This document shows, in pieces, positions 42,624-53,338 of a stretch of DNA of 64,000 bases. Numbering within the stretch: position 1 is the first letter of the stretch; the number at the start of each line of letters is the position of its first letter. The translations under genes were made by a program, and so were the position numbers. The DNA is from Ephydatia muelleri (taxonomy: Eukaryota > Porifera > Demospongiae > Spongillida > Spongillidae), in the NCBI GenBank assembly GCA_013339895.1, contig JABACO010000010.1, positions 4,219,375 to 4,283,374 of the forward strand, read 5' to 3'. The notes beneath the pieces are model-generated. The model saw only the letters and a list, made by a program, of their open reading frames with translations. It was not told the origin of the DNA and did not search any database.

Positions 42624-45600
42624 ATGGAACGGGGGAAAACTAAGATTCTAATTATAGCTTTGGTGGCTGTTGCGGTGCTGACGGTCCTCGTCGCCGTGGG
42701 ACTGGGGATTGGCTTGGGCGTGGGGTTAAGAAAGGGAGCGGTATCGCAGCAAGCGTACCAACACGCAGCCGTCGCAACCGATGCCGCAATGTGCTCCCAG
42801 GTCGGAGTGGACATACTGAAGAAGGGCGGGTCGGCGGTGGACGCGGCCGTCGCCAGCATGTTCTGCGTGGGCGTCGTCAACCTCCACTCGACTGGGGTGG
42901 GAGGGGGAGGGTTCATGGTGTACTACAATGCTACCAGCAGGAAGTCTACTTTCATCGACTTCAGAGAGGTGGCACCTTTGTATGCAACTGAAAACATGTA
43001 TTTAAACAACTCTTCGACCAAAGGTACGTTCACTGCATGTGTTGATGCCGGATATGCATTTTTGTGCCATTTTTAAAAAAAGAAGAGGACAGGGATCTAG
43101 TATACATCTATAATGAATTGAGTTCACGATGTTACGTACTATAGGCGGTCTTGCCATCGCTGTCCCTGGAATGGTGCGGGGACTCGAGACAGCGTGGAAG
43201 ATGTTCGGTCGTTTGAAGTGGGCCGATCTCGTTCAACCGTCGATCGACATTGCGCGAAACGGTTTTTTCCGTCACACAAACTGTTGCAGATGCCATTCAA
43301 ACGCGACTGAACGATATCATTTCCGGTAAATTTCCGGGACTTCAGTAAGTGATTGAAAATGTCGTCGCATATTTCCTACAACGTGTAATTGGAACTCCCG
43401 TCTGCAGAGCGATTGTAGCTCCGCAAAATCAAACATTGAAGAAAGGTGACACTCTCAAACAACTTCATCTCGCAGAAACCTTGGCAAATATCTCTCTCTA
43501 CGGTGCGGACTACATATACAACAGTTCCTTCACCTCAGATATGGTGAACGAACTCAGACAAGATTACGGAAGTATCCTAAGCGTGGACGATTTCCTTAAT
43601 TATACAGCGCAAGTGAGGGAGGTTCTCACTTCTCAGTTCAGTGGACTGCAGGTGCTAGGCGCTTCCCCTCCATCCAGTGGCGCTGCGGTTGCTATGGTGC
43701 TCAACATACTTGAAGGTGAGGTATTTTAAGGCTGCATGATTTAACGCTGGATCATGCTGAACAAACAATTTTATGTGCACTTTAAGGAATATTATTGCTT
43801 ATTGATCGTGTATTTAATTTCGGCGTTCGGGATCCGCAAGCCTATGGAAACGAGGCTACGTCCGGGTATGCCATGACCCCTTTTTTTACTTCTGAACGCT
43901 ACATAAACCACTTATCGAGCCTATAAGATCACCCTCTTATCCGTCCTACTCATAAAAGGCCAGCGCATGCAGTTATTGTTTTCATTTAGGTTAAAGGAAG
44001 CTTAATTGATTTTGAAAAACGCACACAATAATAAGACGGATCTGTTATGCGTAGCACACCTATTTTAAATTCAATATGAAAAAGATAAACAAAAACAAGA
44101 TGATTAGAAATCCATAGACGATTTCTGTGTGCGAATGTCTTTTTTTTTTCATTTCTGCCATTTATTTATAAAAGTATATGGAACGTTCTATACGAAAATG
44201 GGTCTTGTGGATTTCATTTTATAACATAAAATTTAAATCGTTATATCTTCCGTCATATTAACGCTATCGGGTTCCTATTTGTAACACAACATACCACACC
44301 ATTACTATATGTGAAAATCCATTTTGGTGTCATACACATGCGGGGTACCGACGTTACAAGGTCCGATACCCCGTAGGGTTCAAAACGGCCACATCTTCAG
44401 GTAGGAGTGTCCAAATCGGTTCAAAATAGGTACCTATGTAGAAGGGTCCTACCGCTATTGATTTGTTCTGTTCGTTAATTTTTGTTTTATCCGTTATGGA
44501 GATACAAGTGTGCAAAGAAATTGCATATTTCCCGGGCGTTACGCGCCATTAACGTATTACGACTGGCTTCGAGGAGTCCTCGTAATACGTTAATGGCGCG
44601 TAACGCCCGGGAAATATGCAATTTCTTTGCACACTTGTATCTCCATAACGGATAAAGCAAAAATTAACGAACAGAACAAATCAATAGCGGTAGGACCCTT
44701 CTACATAGGTACCCATTTTGAACCGATTTGGACACTCCTACCTGAAGATGTGGCCGTTTTGAACCCTACGGGGTATCGGACCTTGTAACGTCGGTACCCC
44801 GCATGTGTAAGACACCAAAATGGATTTTCACATATAGTAATGGTGTGGTATATTGTGTTAAAAATAGGAACCCGATAGCGTTAATATGACGGAAGATATA
44901 TCGATTTACATTTTATGTTATAAAATGAAATCCACAAGACCCATTTTCGTATAGAACGTTCCATATGCCATTATGTCACCTATAAAGTAGTTTGTTAACA
45001 TGTTGTGCTTTTATTGACTAATTACATATAATATGTCCATACATTAACAAAATCGTTGAATCCTGATGACGATTTATGATCAAAATGGATCCTCTAACTT
45101 AACATGATCGAAGTAGACCATGTAATAAAAAAAGAAACGGCATCAAAATGGGTAACACTGTGCTGCAAACAATATTAAAATGTGGTAACTCAATTTGTTA
45201 TTGGCATTCAAGATAAATAAATAAAAACAGTGGAATACAATATTTAGGTCATATTTTTTTTGCACGTATCTCGATGAGAGTAAATATTTTGCTTTTCGGA
45301 ATTAAAATTTCCAATGTAATGCTTCAAATTGTATTTGTACTTTTGCATCTAACTATCCTTCTGAACATAAATTAATTTAAGAGGCAAAAGTTGTAGCCAT
45401 GCGGTTAATTAGCAATACTCAAGAGTAGGCAACTTGCATGCTTTAACTCTTTCGCTGGCAACAACGCATTATTGCTCCGCAGTTGCTATAAAGAAACCAC
45501 TTTTTATCTAACCATTATAATGTTTTTGGAGTCAACAAAACATTGTTCAGAGGAAAGTCACGTACCGCAATAATTGCCTCGAAATGATGCTAATTTAGAG

Positions 45601-46446
45601 TTCTTCATCATCACAGCTTCAGGTAACTGAAGCCGTGATCATGAAGTTTAAATTAGTTTAAATTAAATTAGTGCGTTGGCAATTGCTGTTTCGCGAAAAC
45701 GTTCCTTGTAAACAGCTTATGTGAATTTAACAAGCAAATAATATTTCCTCTGAACATATGTTACTCCAAAAACGTTAATGGTTAGATAAAAAGTGGCTTC
45801 ATTATAGCAGCTGCAGTGCAATACTGCACTGTTGCCAGTTAAATTAATCTTTAAAATTCAAGCAAAAAAAAAAATCAATTACACTACCCTATGTAATAGA
45901 AATGAACTCGCGATATCTATAGGACTTTGTTTCCATCACATATTTTGGCTGCATGTGTCACTAATAGTTTTGTTCCTCCCAAATTGGTCCACCCAAGCAT
46001 TTTATTTTTCACAGCAAATTTTTGTTTCCTCTGCCCCCCCCCCCCCCCCCCCCCCCCGCCCTGAAACACTGTTTCAGTGCGAAACGTAGGTTCAAAAAGG
46101 AAGTGAAGGGTCCTCAGTGACCTAGCAATGGAGTTTATATGGGGTGGGTAGGGTGGGGGGAGGGTGGGGGTGAGAGAAAAATACCCGTATCGATAGACTT
46201 TGTATGTGGGATAGATAGGGCGACTGCCGAGATGGAAAAAGGTGTTTGAAAAAGGATGGAAGTGAATTAAAGTATCAGAACCACTCTTACAAATGCATGG
46301 GTGTTGATCTCTAGCATATGTACTGTAGTGCTACATGTATGTAACAGGTGAAGGATTATTTCCAAGTTGACGTGTCAAATAAAGTGTGTGTATGTGTGTG
46401 TGTGCGTGTGTGTGTGTGTATGTGTGTATGTATGTGTGTGATGTGT

Positions 46447-46498
<52 letters not shown>

Positions 46499-48356
46499 AA
46501 TGCATGAGCCATTAAGTGAATGATATAACCTAGGCTAGGACTCCTGCATAGTGTGGGGAGCTGTATACCCAGAAATGCTTCCCAGATGCTACACTCGTTG
46601 CCAAAGAAGCAGAAAGGAGAAACGTAATTAAGAAACAAAGCAAGTACAGCCACTTAGATTCATGGCACATACTGTACAACTGTAGCTATATATAGAAACT
46701 GCTGAAGTTCGAACAACCACATCCCTTAAAGAACTCTGAAATAGTGTTCAATGAATTGAATTCTTCTTCATTTCTATTTCTACGTTTATTGATCTGGAAA
46801 GAGGAACTTGTGAGATAGATAAATATTTTTGTGTAATTATAGGGCGATTATTTATTGTGTTTCTCATTCATGAGTTATGTACGATATACCATGGGTAGAA
46901 TCGTAATTGTGAGGCATACATAAAATGTTAGTCATTGGTAATAATTCAGTTTACGATAAATATTGGGTCCAATTCTTTGTTCTGAAAAAATGTAGTATCT
47001 TTCCATGTAAGCCAATTGCACCTACATTCAGTGCATAATGGCTGCTGTACCTGTCTCTGTACCATTAACATATTATCTAGACCATGTGATCTATGGCTTA
47101 CATTGTGGTATATTTCAGGATATAATTGGACAGCAAAAGACTTTGGCGGATTAACTTACCACCGCATTGTTGAAGCAATCAAGTTTGCATATGCGCAGAG
47201 AATGCTTCTGGAAGATCCCTCCTTCAATAGCACTGTCCAACAGGTCAGTCTCCACTTCCACGTGTCATACTATTCAATTGATCTCTCACTTTTCCTTTCA
47301 AAGACTGTCCAGCTCATGCTGAGCTCCAGTGAGGCTAGCAGGATCAGGTCATTGATTACTGATAACACCACTCACAACATATCATACTACAAGCTGCCAG
47401 AATTTTTTTCTCCACTCTCCAACTCTGGAACAAGCCATCTCACTGTCCTGGCTTCCAATGGTGATGCTGTGTCAACAACCGGAACTATTAACGATTTGTA
47501 AGTGTCCTCAATTGTCAACGATTGTTTTGGTCAGTACGGGATGATTAGTTTAAATTATGGTGTTATTACAGGCTGGGAAGCCTCGTGTGTTCTAAGAAGA
47601 GTGGGATCATTTTTAATGACGAGATGGATGATTTTGGTGCTCCAAACAAGGAGTGCTCGCTCTGCCTCCCCCCTAATTATATTGAGCCAGGCAAGAGACC
47701 CCAGTCTTCCATGTCTCCTACCATCATGCTGGATAAGAACGGGAAAGTCAAGATGGTAATTGGAGCATCTGGAGGGGCAATGATTCCCCCTGCAATCCTT
47801 CAGGTAGATCTACAGTTGTGAGCCGTGTGCCCCTTTTGATACTCCCCTCCCTCCCTCCCTCCCTCCCTCCCTCCCTCCCTCCCTCCCTCCCTCCCTCCCT
47901 CCCTCCCTCCCTCCCTCCCTCCCTCCCTCCCTCCCTCCCTCCCTCCCTCCCTCCCTCCCTCCCTCCCTCCCTCCCTCCCTCCCTCCCTCCCTCCTCCCTC
48001 CCTCCCTCCCTCCCTCCCTCCCTCCCTCCCTCCCTCCCTCCCTCCCTCCCTCCCTCCCTCCCTCCCTCCCTCCCTCCCTCCCTCCCTCCCTCATTTAGGC
48101 AGTACTACAAGTGTTGCTATTTAACAGGACACTTGCTGATGCAATTAACTACCCAAGGCTCTATCACCGGCTTATTCCAAATCAAGTTACAGCTGAACAA
48201 AAATTCCCCATGGAGTACCAGCAAGCATTAACCACCAGAGGTCACAAAGTGGTGGTGAACAATAACCTTGCTGTCGTGCAGGGCATTGAAGTCATTGATG
48301 GCCTACTGTATGCAGTATCGGATCCCAGAAAAGGAGGTGCTCCAGCAGGATACTGA
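42624..48356 (+). CDS. Gamma-glutamyltransferase / glutathione hydrolase (7 exons, about 571 aa)
   Basis: This cell-surface enzyme hydrolyses glutathione and transfers the gamma-glutamyl group. Exons: 42624-43023, 43145-43344, 43408-43715, 47119-47243, 47304-47497, 47572-47803 and 48099-48356. The N-terminus has a short cytoplasmic stretch (MERGKTK) and one signal-anchor (ILIIALVAVAVLTVLVAVGL), so it is a type II membrane protein. FIDFREVAP supplies the substrate-binding Arg region. SGTSHLTVL contains the catalytic Thr (codon 47430-47432) at which the proenzyme cleaves itself into large and small subunits. EMDDF, SSMSPTIM and the C-terminal DPRKGGAPAGY are further family landmarks. Phases fit at every junction only if one extra T is allowed in the T6 run at 43262-43267 of exon 2. 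As written, that exon goes out of frame. GGT1 and GGT5-like paralogues cannot be separated by eye. Confidence 0.93.
43262..43267 (+). other. Apparent one-base frameshift in gamma-glutamyltransferase exon 2
   Basis: Before the T6 run the frame reads IDIARNG. After it the conserved continuation (SVTQTVADAIQ) is read one base over and then agrees in phase with the next exon. A homopolymer miscall or a real indel would look the same. Confidence 0.75.
43716..44175 (+). other. First part of the 3.4-kb gamma-glutamyltransferase intron
   Basis: No gene or structured repeat seen before the palindrome. Confidence 0.5.
44176..44966. mobile_element. 790-bp near-perfect palindrome with TA-flanked ends
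   Basis: The arms run from ATATGGAACGTTCTATACGA (left) to its complement (right) and meet around a centre near 44571. There GACTGGCTTCGAGGAGTC itself forms a small hairpin. Each arm is about 385 bp and only scattered mismatches are visible. No coding sequence. The terminal TA dinucleotides suggest a mariner-type fold-back or MITE insertion, but an inverted duplication is possible. It lies in the intron between exons 3 and 4. Confidence 0.85.
45441..45845. mobile_element. Second, diverged inverted-repeat element
   Basis: The left arm CTGGCAACAACGCATTATTG through CCACTTTTTATCTAACCATT matches the complement of the right arm ending in GTTGCCAGTTAAAT, with many substitutions. The arms are about 110 bp at the ends and the centre is AT-rich. 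No coding capacity. An older non-autonomous DNA element is the simplest reading. Confidence 0.6.
46036..46057 (+). repeat. Poly-C run
   Basis: About 22 consecutive C in the gamma-glutamyltransferase intron. Confidence 0.8.
46383..46497. repeat. (TG)n microsatellite
   Basis: A TG run with ATG interruptions, intronic in the gamma-glutamyltransferase gene. Confidence 0.88.
47844..48092 (+). repeat. (CCCT)n array filling an intron up to its 3' splice site
   Basis: The 295-nt intron 47804-48098 is nearly all CCCT (one T-C phase slip near 47992). It ends TCATTTAG directly before the last exon. The array forms a ~250-nt pure polypyrimidine tract on the transcript. Its other strand is GGGA-rich. 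Confidence 0.95.
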
Positions 48357-49610
48357 GTGCAAAAATCTTTTCTTACACTCGTATTTTTATATTATTTGTC
48401 ACTGCTATTATACATTCCATGGATAATTTTAACTGACTTGAAAAACCTAAAGGCTTTTTAATGCATCCAGTGAGCCAGTTCACTTCCTCTCTTTTTGAAT
48501 TATAATTGCCTGTTGCCAGCAAACAAGTGTAAGTGGAAAGGAAAAGGAACCTGTTGTTTTATGTTTACGTTGAATAGCCAGCTGGCTGGCTGAAGGGTGT
48601 GCCCATATTATCATAACCAGCACAGCTTATTTGTTGCTCAACTGATTATTTTCCATGGTACCTTTCTCTCTTTTACCTCATTCTTCATTTACTGTCAATT
48701 GTTTCATTGGAGGACTTACACACAGGTCTCCATGTTGAGCTAAGGTACTTTCACGTTGCAATCAGGTTTTGACACCTCAAGAGGTTCCTAATATTTCCGG
48801 TACCATGGATTCCATGAGGCCACCCAACAAATGAAGAGGTGATGATACATCTGCATGTCCCCACAATAGGTTGTGGAACATGTTTGCTCATTATGAAATG
48901 GGCATTATTAAAGTAGGCAACAACCTACAACCTGTGACCACAGCCACTCAACTCTGCAGGTGTTCTTTTCCAGCTGCATGAATTGGACTGGCAATTAAGC
49001 CAGCTGGGTTTCATTTTTAGGGATCTCAAAAGAAGTGAGAGTACCTTTTGGGATACCGCACTGGCCATTGAAAGGAAAAGAAAGTGGTGTGAGCTTGGCT
49101 GGATATGCTGTATGTTTGCTTGGAAGACAGGATTGATACCCTTTAAGCTGATTTTCAGAATTAGCTTCAAGGCTAGCAGTTCCTCTTCCAGGCCAAATAC
49201 ATGCCTATAGAGTACATGCAATGAACTAATTTTCTGGTTTAATATTAATTTTTAATTGTTTAGTATGCATCTCAATAATAATAATGTTTTACAGATATTT
49301 CCTCTTTCTAGAAAGTTTCGTTGTTCCAGCGTGCAATGCATTCAATGTGTAGACTGGAGCTCCTCAACTTTCTTTCTCTAAAATGAAATGGAAGAAATTG
49401 CAGCATTCCTAATTCATAACTGTATGCATACAATATGTGTGTTCTTAACTAATTACATTATCTAACTTGTATTATCTATAGAATACATTTCCTGTGTAAG
49501 TGTAAATTATGCTACACTTAGCAATTAATATAACAGAACCAAACTTAATTTTGCTTTAGTGAAGAAACTTAAGTGCATTTTACAATTAAAACTATATGCT
49601 GATACCATTA
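48357..49610. other. Downstream of the gamma-glutamyltransferase gene, no gene recognised
   Basis: AT-rich sequence with poly-T and poly-A patches. Open frames at 48925-49221 on the minus strand and 48983-49210 on the plus strand overlap each other and have no family motif. This interval presumably includes the gamma-glutamyltransferase 3' UTR. Confidence 0.5.
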
Positions 49611-50105
49611 TCTCACATACTTCTTTTTTTTCAGCTTCCCATGACCAGGGACTGTTATGTATTCTGAGGCTGTTGGGCAATTCCTGTCTCCTGCAAAGTA
49701 CAGTATTAAAGCAGATATCATCACACTGTTAGCATACAGGATAAATTATGTTCATATCTAACTTTGAAACTGAACTATCCAATTTGAGAACCATTATAAA
49801 AGTTCCATAGTTAATGATTGCTGAAAGTTTCCATGATGTTGTTTTACATCTATTACCTTTGGAATGTTTAGATTCATCGCAAAATACTCCATTGTTGTGT
49901 ATCGATGACCAAATGAAATAGAACAACCCATGTTCACCATACTGTCAGTTTGTTTCCTAAACAGGTTAAACGAATGATAGTTTAAATTTGAATGTCACTT
50001 TCATAAACGTACGTGGCACGAGTACGTTTCAACTTGCATTTCGATTTTAGTGCAGCGCTGCCTTTGGCCTGTGAATGTATGCACAGTTGAATAATAAAAA
50101 CATAA

Positions 50106-51144
50106 TTAGCTATTATTCACCTGCCAGGAACATATTGATTCTGCTGCTTCCTCGTTGCCTTCCAATGCATCTTCGCCCTTTTTGGTTATAGACATATTAT
50201 CAAGGTTTCCAGCAGGATAGTCACAAAATCCTTGATCCATTATGTTCTTTCTTTCCCCTTGAGCACGGTTGCTATTATTCACCTGCCAGGAACATATTGA
50301 TCTTGCTGCTTCCTCTTTGTCTTTCAATGCATCTTCGCTCTTTTTGGTTATAGACATATTATCAAGGTTTCCAGCAGGATGGTTAGAAGGGTAGTCACAA
50401 AATCCTTGATCCATTATGATCTTTCTTTCCGCTTGAGCATGGTTGTCCAATGATTGAGATAATGCTGATTCCAGCTTCAATTTAGTTCCTTCTAAGAGTT
50501 GTTCTAAATTCATTGCTCTCTTAGCTTCCACCAGAAGCTTCTTTTCGAGTTGAGCGTTGTCCTGCAATGCTCTGGACAATGCCGCCTGTAACCGATTTAT
50601 CATTGTCGGGTAGTCCTGCAAATGAATGTGTAAATGGATGTCAAACATACACGCGAAAAACTAATTTGGCGCACTCTGACACAGTAAACGACAAGCATTC
50701 ACCTACAAGCTAATTAATTAAGGACTCGACACCATAAAAAGGTCTAATCACCTTGAAGTGAAATTGACATACTTGGTAGCATACACAAGGCGCTCTAGCA
50801 GGCCTAAAGCTTCTCTTAAACTCATATTATTGAGTAGAATCTTTTCCTTTATCCTTCTTTCTCACTCCTTCCTCCTTCTTTATCTTTCCCGGCTCACTCC
50901 TTCCCTCTACCACTATTAAAAATTATATGCATAATTTTAACTGACTTTTGAAACCAAAAGGCTTTTTATACGGGAGATTTCCATTCCATCCGGACAGTGG
51001 AAGAAATGCCAGCTTACTTTCTTTAATGACAACAGCTCTTAAACAATAACTTCACTCTAGTATTTCAAGAATGATACGTTAACGACAACCAACCTCAGCC
51101 TGCGGGCGTGATTTTTTCAATCTGTATTTCAAACTGTTTCCCAT
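50106..51144 (-). CDS. Small coiled-coil protein with possible N-myristoylation, unknown function
   Basis: Exon 1 (51144-51094) reads MGNSLKYRLKKSRPQAE. The glycine at position 2, serine near position 5 or 6 and following basic residues suggest a myristoylated, membrane-bound N-terminus. Its GTTGGT donor joins in phase 0 to exon 2 (from 50615), which encodes a heptad-rich coiled coil (TMINRLQAALSRALQ, LEQLLEGTKLKLE). Exon 2 then carries two copies of a 54-residue segment with MDQGFCDYP and GNLDNMSITKK. A stop follows at 50106 if exon 2 is read through. However, the second copy of ICSWQ is followed by GTGAAT, which could be a donor, and a possible last exon (ETGIAQQPQNT then stop) lies near 49692-49659. 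The gene is not recognised. Reality of the gene is supported by the splice phase and long open frame. Confidence 0.55.
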
Positions 51145-52374
51145 TTCGACTTCTTAGCAATCGTAGACAGCTTAGCAACAGACGCGAAGCTCCACGTACA
51201 CATGCGCATGCGCAAATCGATCATGCGTGACAAGCTAGCTGCATACCTTTCACAGCGTAATGGGCATGCAGCCATTTTAAGCTTGCACAAAAGCATGCGA
51301 CATCGCTACGAACAAGCTACAGAATCTTTTATAGGCGCTAGGCCATTCCAATGTGTTTCCTATTTCCCGCCTAATTTTATGAACCGCACCGGCTTGTCTT
51401 TTATGATTGATCACGTGAACATTGAATTGTTCATAAGCTGACGTAGTTAATAGATACTGGGTGAACGAACATAAAGATGTGCCTACTGTACTGAGCATAC
51501 TGAGCGTTTGTCCAGCAAAGAGGAGGATCTTCCACTGAATATTGTCAGAGTAAGTTAAGGGAATATCGATTTTTCTTACTAATCTATGCGTAATCATAGT
51601 GCGCTTCTTCGCGTTCTTTGCAAACCGGCCTTGCCTGATGCAAAACGTTTATGAATATGACGATTGAACCGCCTGCAAGCGTGCCCAATACATCCTCATT
51701 GTTATAGAAACAACCAATCATACGTACATTGTGGAGGGAGGGTGAGGATGGGTAGGATGAAGACCGTTTAACACACACTGGCCTACAGCTGTGCACAGAT
51801 CAGTACCGAGAGCAAACTTTGAGGAGCAATTGTAATATGGGTGAAGGCAATGACTTTTTTAGAACTGATTGGATGGTTTGTTATGATGCTAGGATACTCA
51901 GTACTCGAAATTGAAGATGGTTGCTTTCTCTCTATATTGTCTTTTCCACCTCTGGATTGGGTCCTGTAGCCATTGTAATGTAAATCTCTTACTGCCGACA
52001 GCAAAGAACAGCCTTGTAGTTTTACTGTATTTCTGGCTTTGCACAAAAGTCTGTTTTTCACTGTTACATTCAGCAATGATTCAAGAATGAGATCTTGCAC
52101 ATGCATCAAGAATGAGGTCTTGCACATGCTCAAGGTCTTCGCCCAATCGCCTAGCTACAGTTAGCCACTTTCAACTCTCCATTGACTTTGTGTGCTCTGC
52201 TAGTAGCAGTGGACTCAGTCATCAGCCATACGTATCCACTCACGAGCCTATGGTTGGCGGCTTCACCTATTTTGCTGCTCAGTTGCCAGCAAGACTAGTC
52301 ACCCCGCACAGACCTTGATCTTGAGTTCATTAAAATGAAATGGTTACCTGATTCCATTCCCAGGGTATTATGTG
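51145..52374. other. Interval without a recognised gene
   Basis: Several open frames of 60-116 codons occur on both strands (for example 51783-52133 minus), but none has a known motif, and neighbouring splice sites do not extend them. The left truncation point of the outer retrotransposon lies at the right edge of this interval. Confidence 0.5.
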
Positions 52375-52380
52375 TATGTG

Positions 52381-52428
<48 letters not shown>

Positions 52429-52461
52429 TGTGTGTGTGTGGGTGTTTGTGTGTGTGTGTGT
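52381..52461. repeat. (TG)n microsatellite at the truncated end of the outer retrotransposon
   Basis: The TG run with small interruptions begins about where the recognisable integrase reading frame of the outer element ends. Confidence 0.88.
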
Positions 52462-52479
52462 CCTCCTCCTCCTATTCTT

Positions 52480-53200
52480 CTCCTTCATTAGCTAGGAGGC
52501 TTGCTTCTGGTTCCGCTGTATGGCAGACTTTCAGCATATTGACATGCACAATCCTGTGGCATTTCCGTTAATCTGGCATCTCGATCTCATAAATCACTGG
52601 CCCGATTTTGCGTGACACTCTATATGGGCCCTTCCACTGAGCCGTCAGCTTAGATGTCAGACATGGGAGTAGGACTAGAACCTTTTGCCCAGGGCTGAAT
52701 TCTCGGCATTGAGTGCCCTTATCACTTTTGAACCTTTTGGGCCTCAATGAGGTTCTCTTGAGCCCTAGATGAAACTACACTCTCGTCACTCTTTTTGTCT
52801 GCTTGCCAAAACTTCCTAAAGAGGTCCAGAGGTCCTTGTACATACCTTCCATAGAGGAGTTCAAATGGGGAGAACCCAGTTGAAGCCTGTGGGACTTCTC
52901 TGTAAGCAAACTGAAGATAGCGGAGTAGTTTGTCCCACTCCTTCCCTTCTTCAACTGCTGCCTTCTGTAGCATCTGTTTCAACATCTGGTTGAATCTCTC
53001 ACATAATCCATCTGTTTGAGGACAATAAGGTGTGGTGTATATAGGATGAATTCTCAGCAGTCAGTAGACCTCCTTCAGCAACTGTGACATAAAGTTACTG
53101 CCTTGGTCAGTAATAATTTCATTGGGAAAACCCACACAACAAAAGACTTTAAGCAGCTCTTCTGCCACACTAGGAGCATCTGTGATCTTCAGTGGCACAG
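52480..53200 (-). pseudogene. Outer Ty3/gypsy element: integrase C-terminal half (disrupted)
   Basis: Reading on the minus strand from 53200, the frame continues the integrase interrupted by the inner element. It shows EIITDQGSNFMS (second catalytic Asp) and CPQTDGLCERFNQ (catalytic Glu). FAYREVPQASTGFSPFELLY follows, and later a GPYRVSRKIGPVIYEIEMPD module typical of the integrase C-terminus. Stops occur near 53060, 52733 and 52570, and one frame change is needed, so it is a dead copy. No reverse transcriptase is seen further downstream; the element is truncated at the TG repeat. Confidence 0.85.
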
Positions 53201-53324
53201 TGTAGGATAACGTATTAGGAGAAACGAAGGTCGCCACAATGTGTCTTAGCAAAAACCACTCTAATCAAAGCACCACGCATGCGCAATGCATTTATATTGT
53301 CAATACACACATCATAATCCTACA
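53201..53324 (-). repeat. 3' LTR of the inner Ty3/gypsy element (124 bp)
   Basis: It starts TGTAGGAT and ends ATCCTACA, and is identical by eye to the copy at 57663-57786. The LTRs therefore have had no time to diverge, implying a recent insertion. Confidence 0.95.
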
Positions 53325-53338
53325 TTCGTCCCCCTTTT

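Noticed and set aside
48925..49221. Minus-strand 98-codon frame downstream of gamma-glutamyltransferase
   Set aside because: An overlapping open frame exists on the other strand, and there is no motif, start context or splice support.
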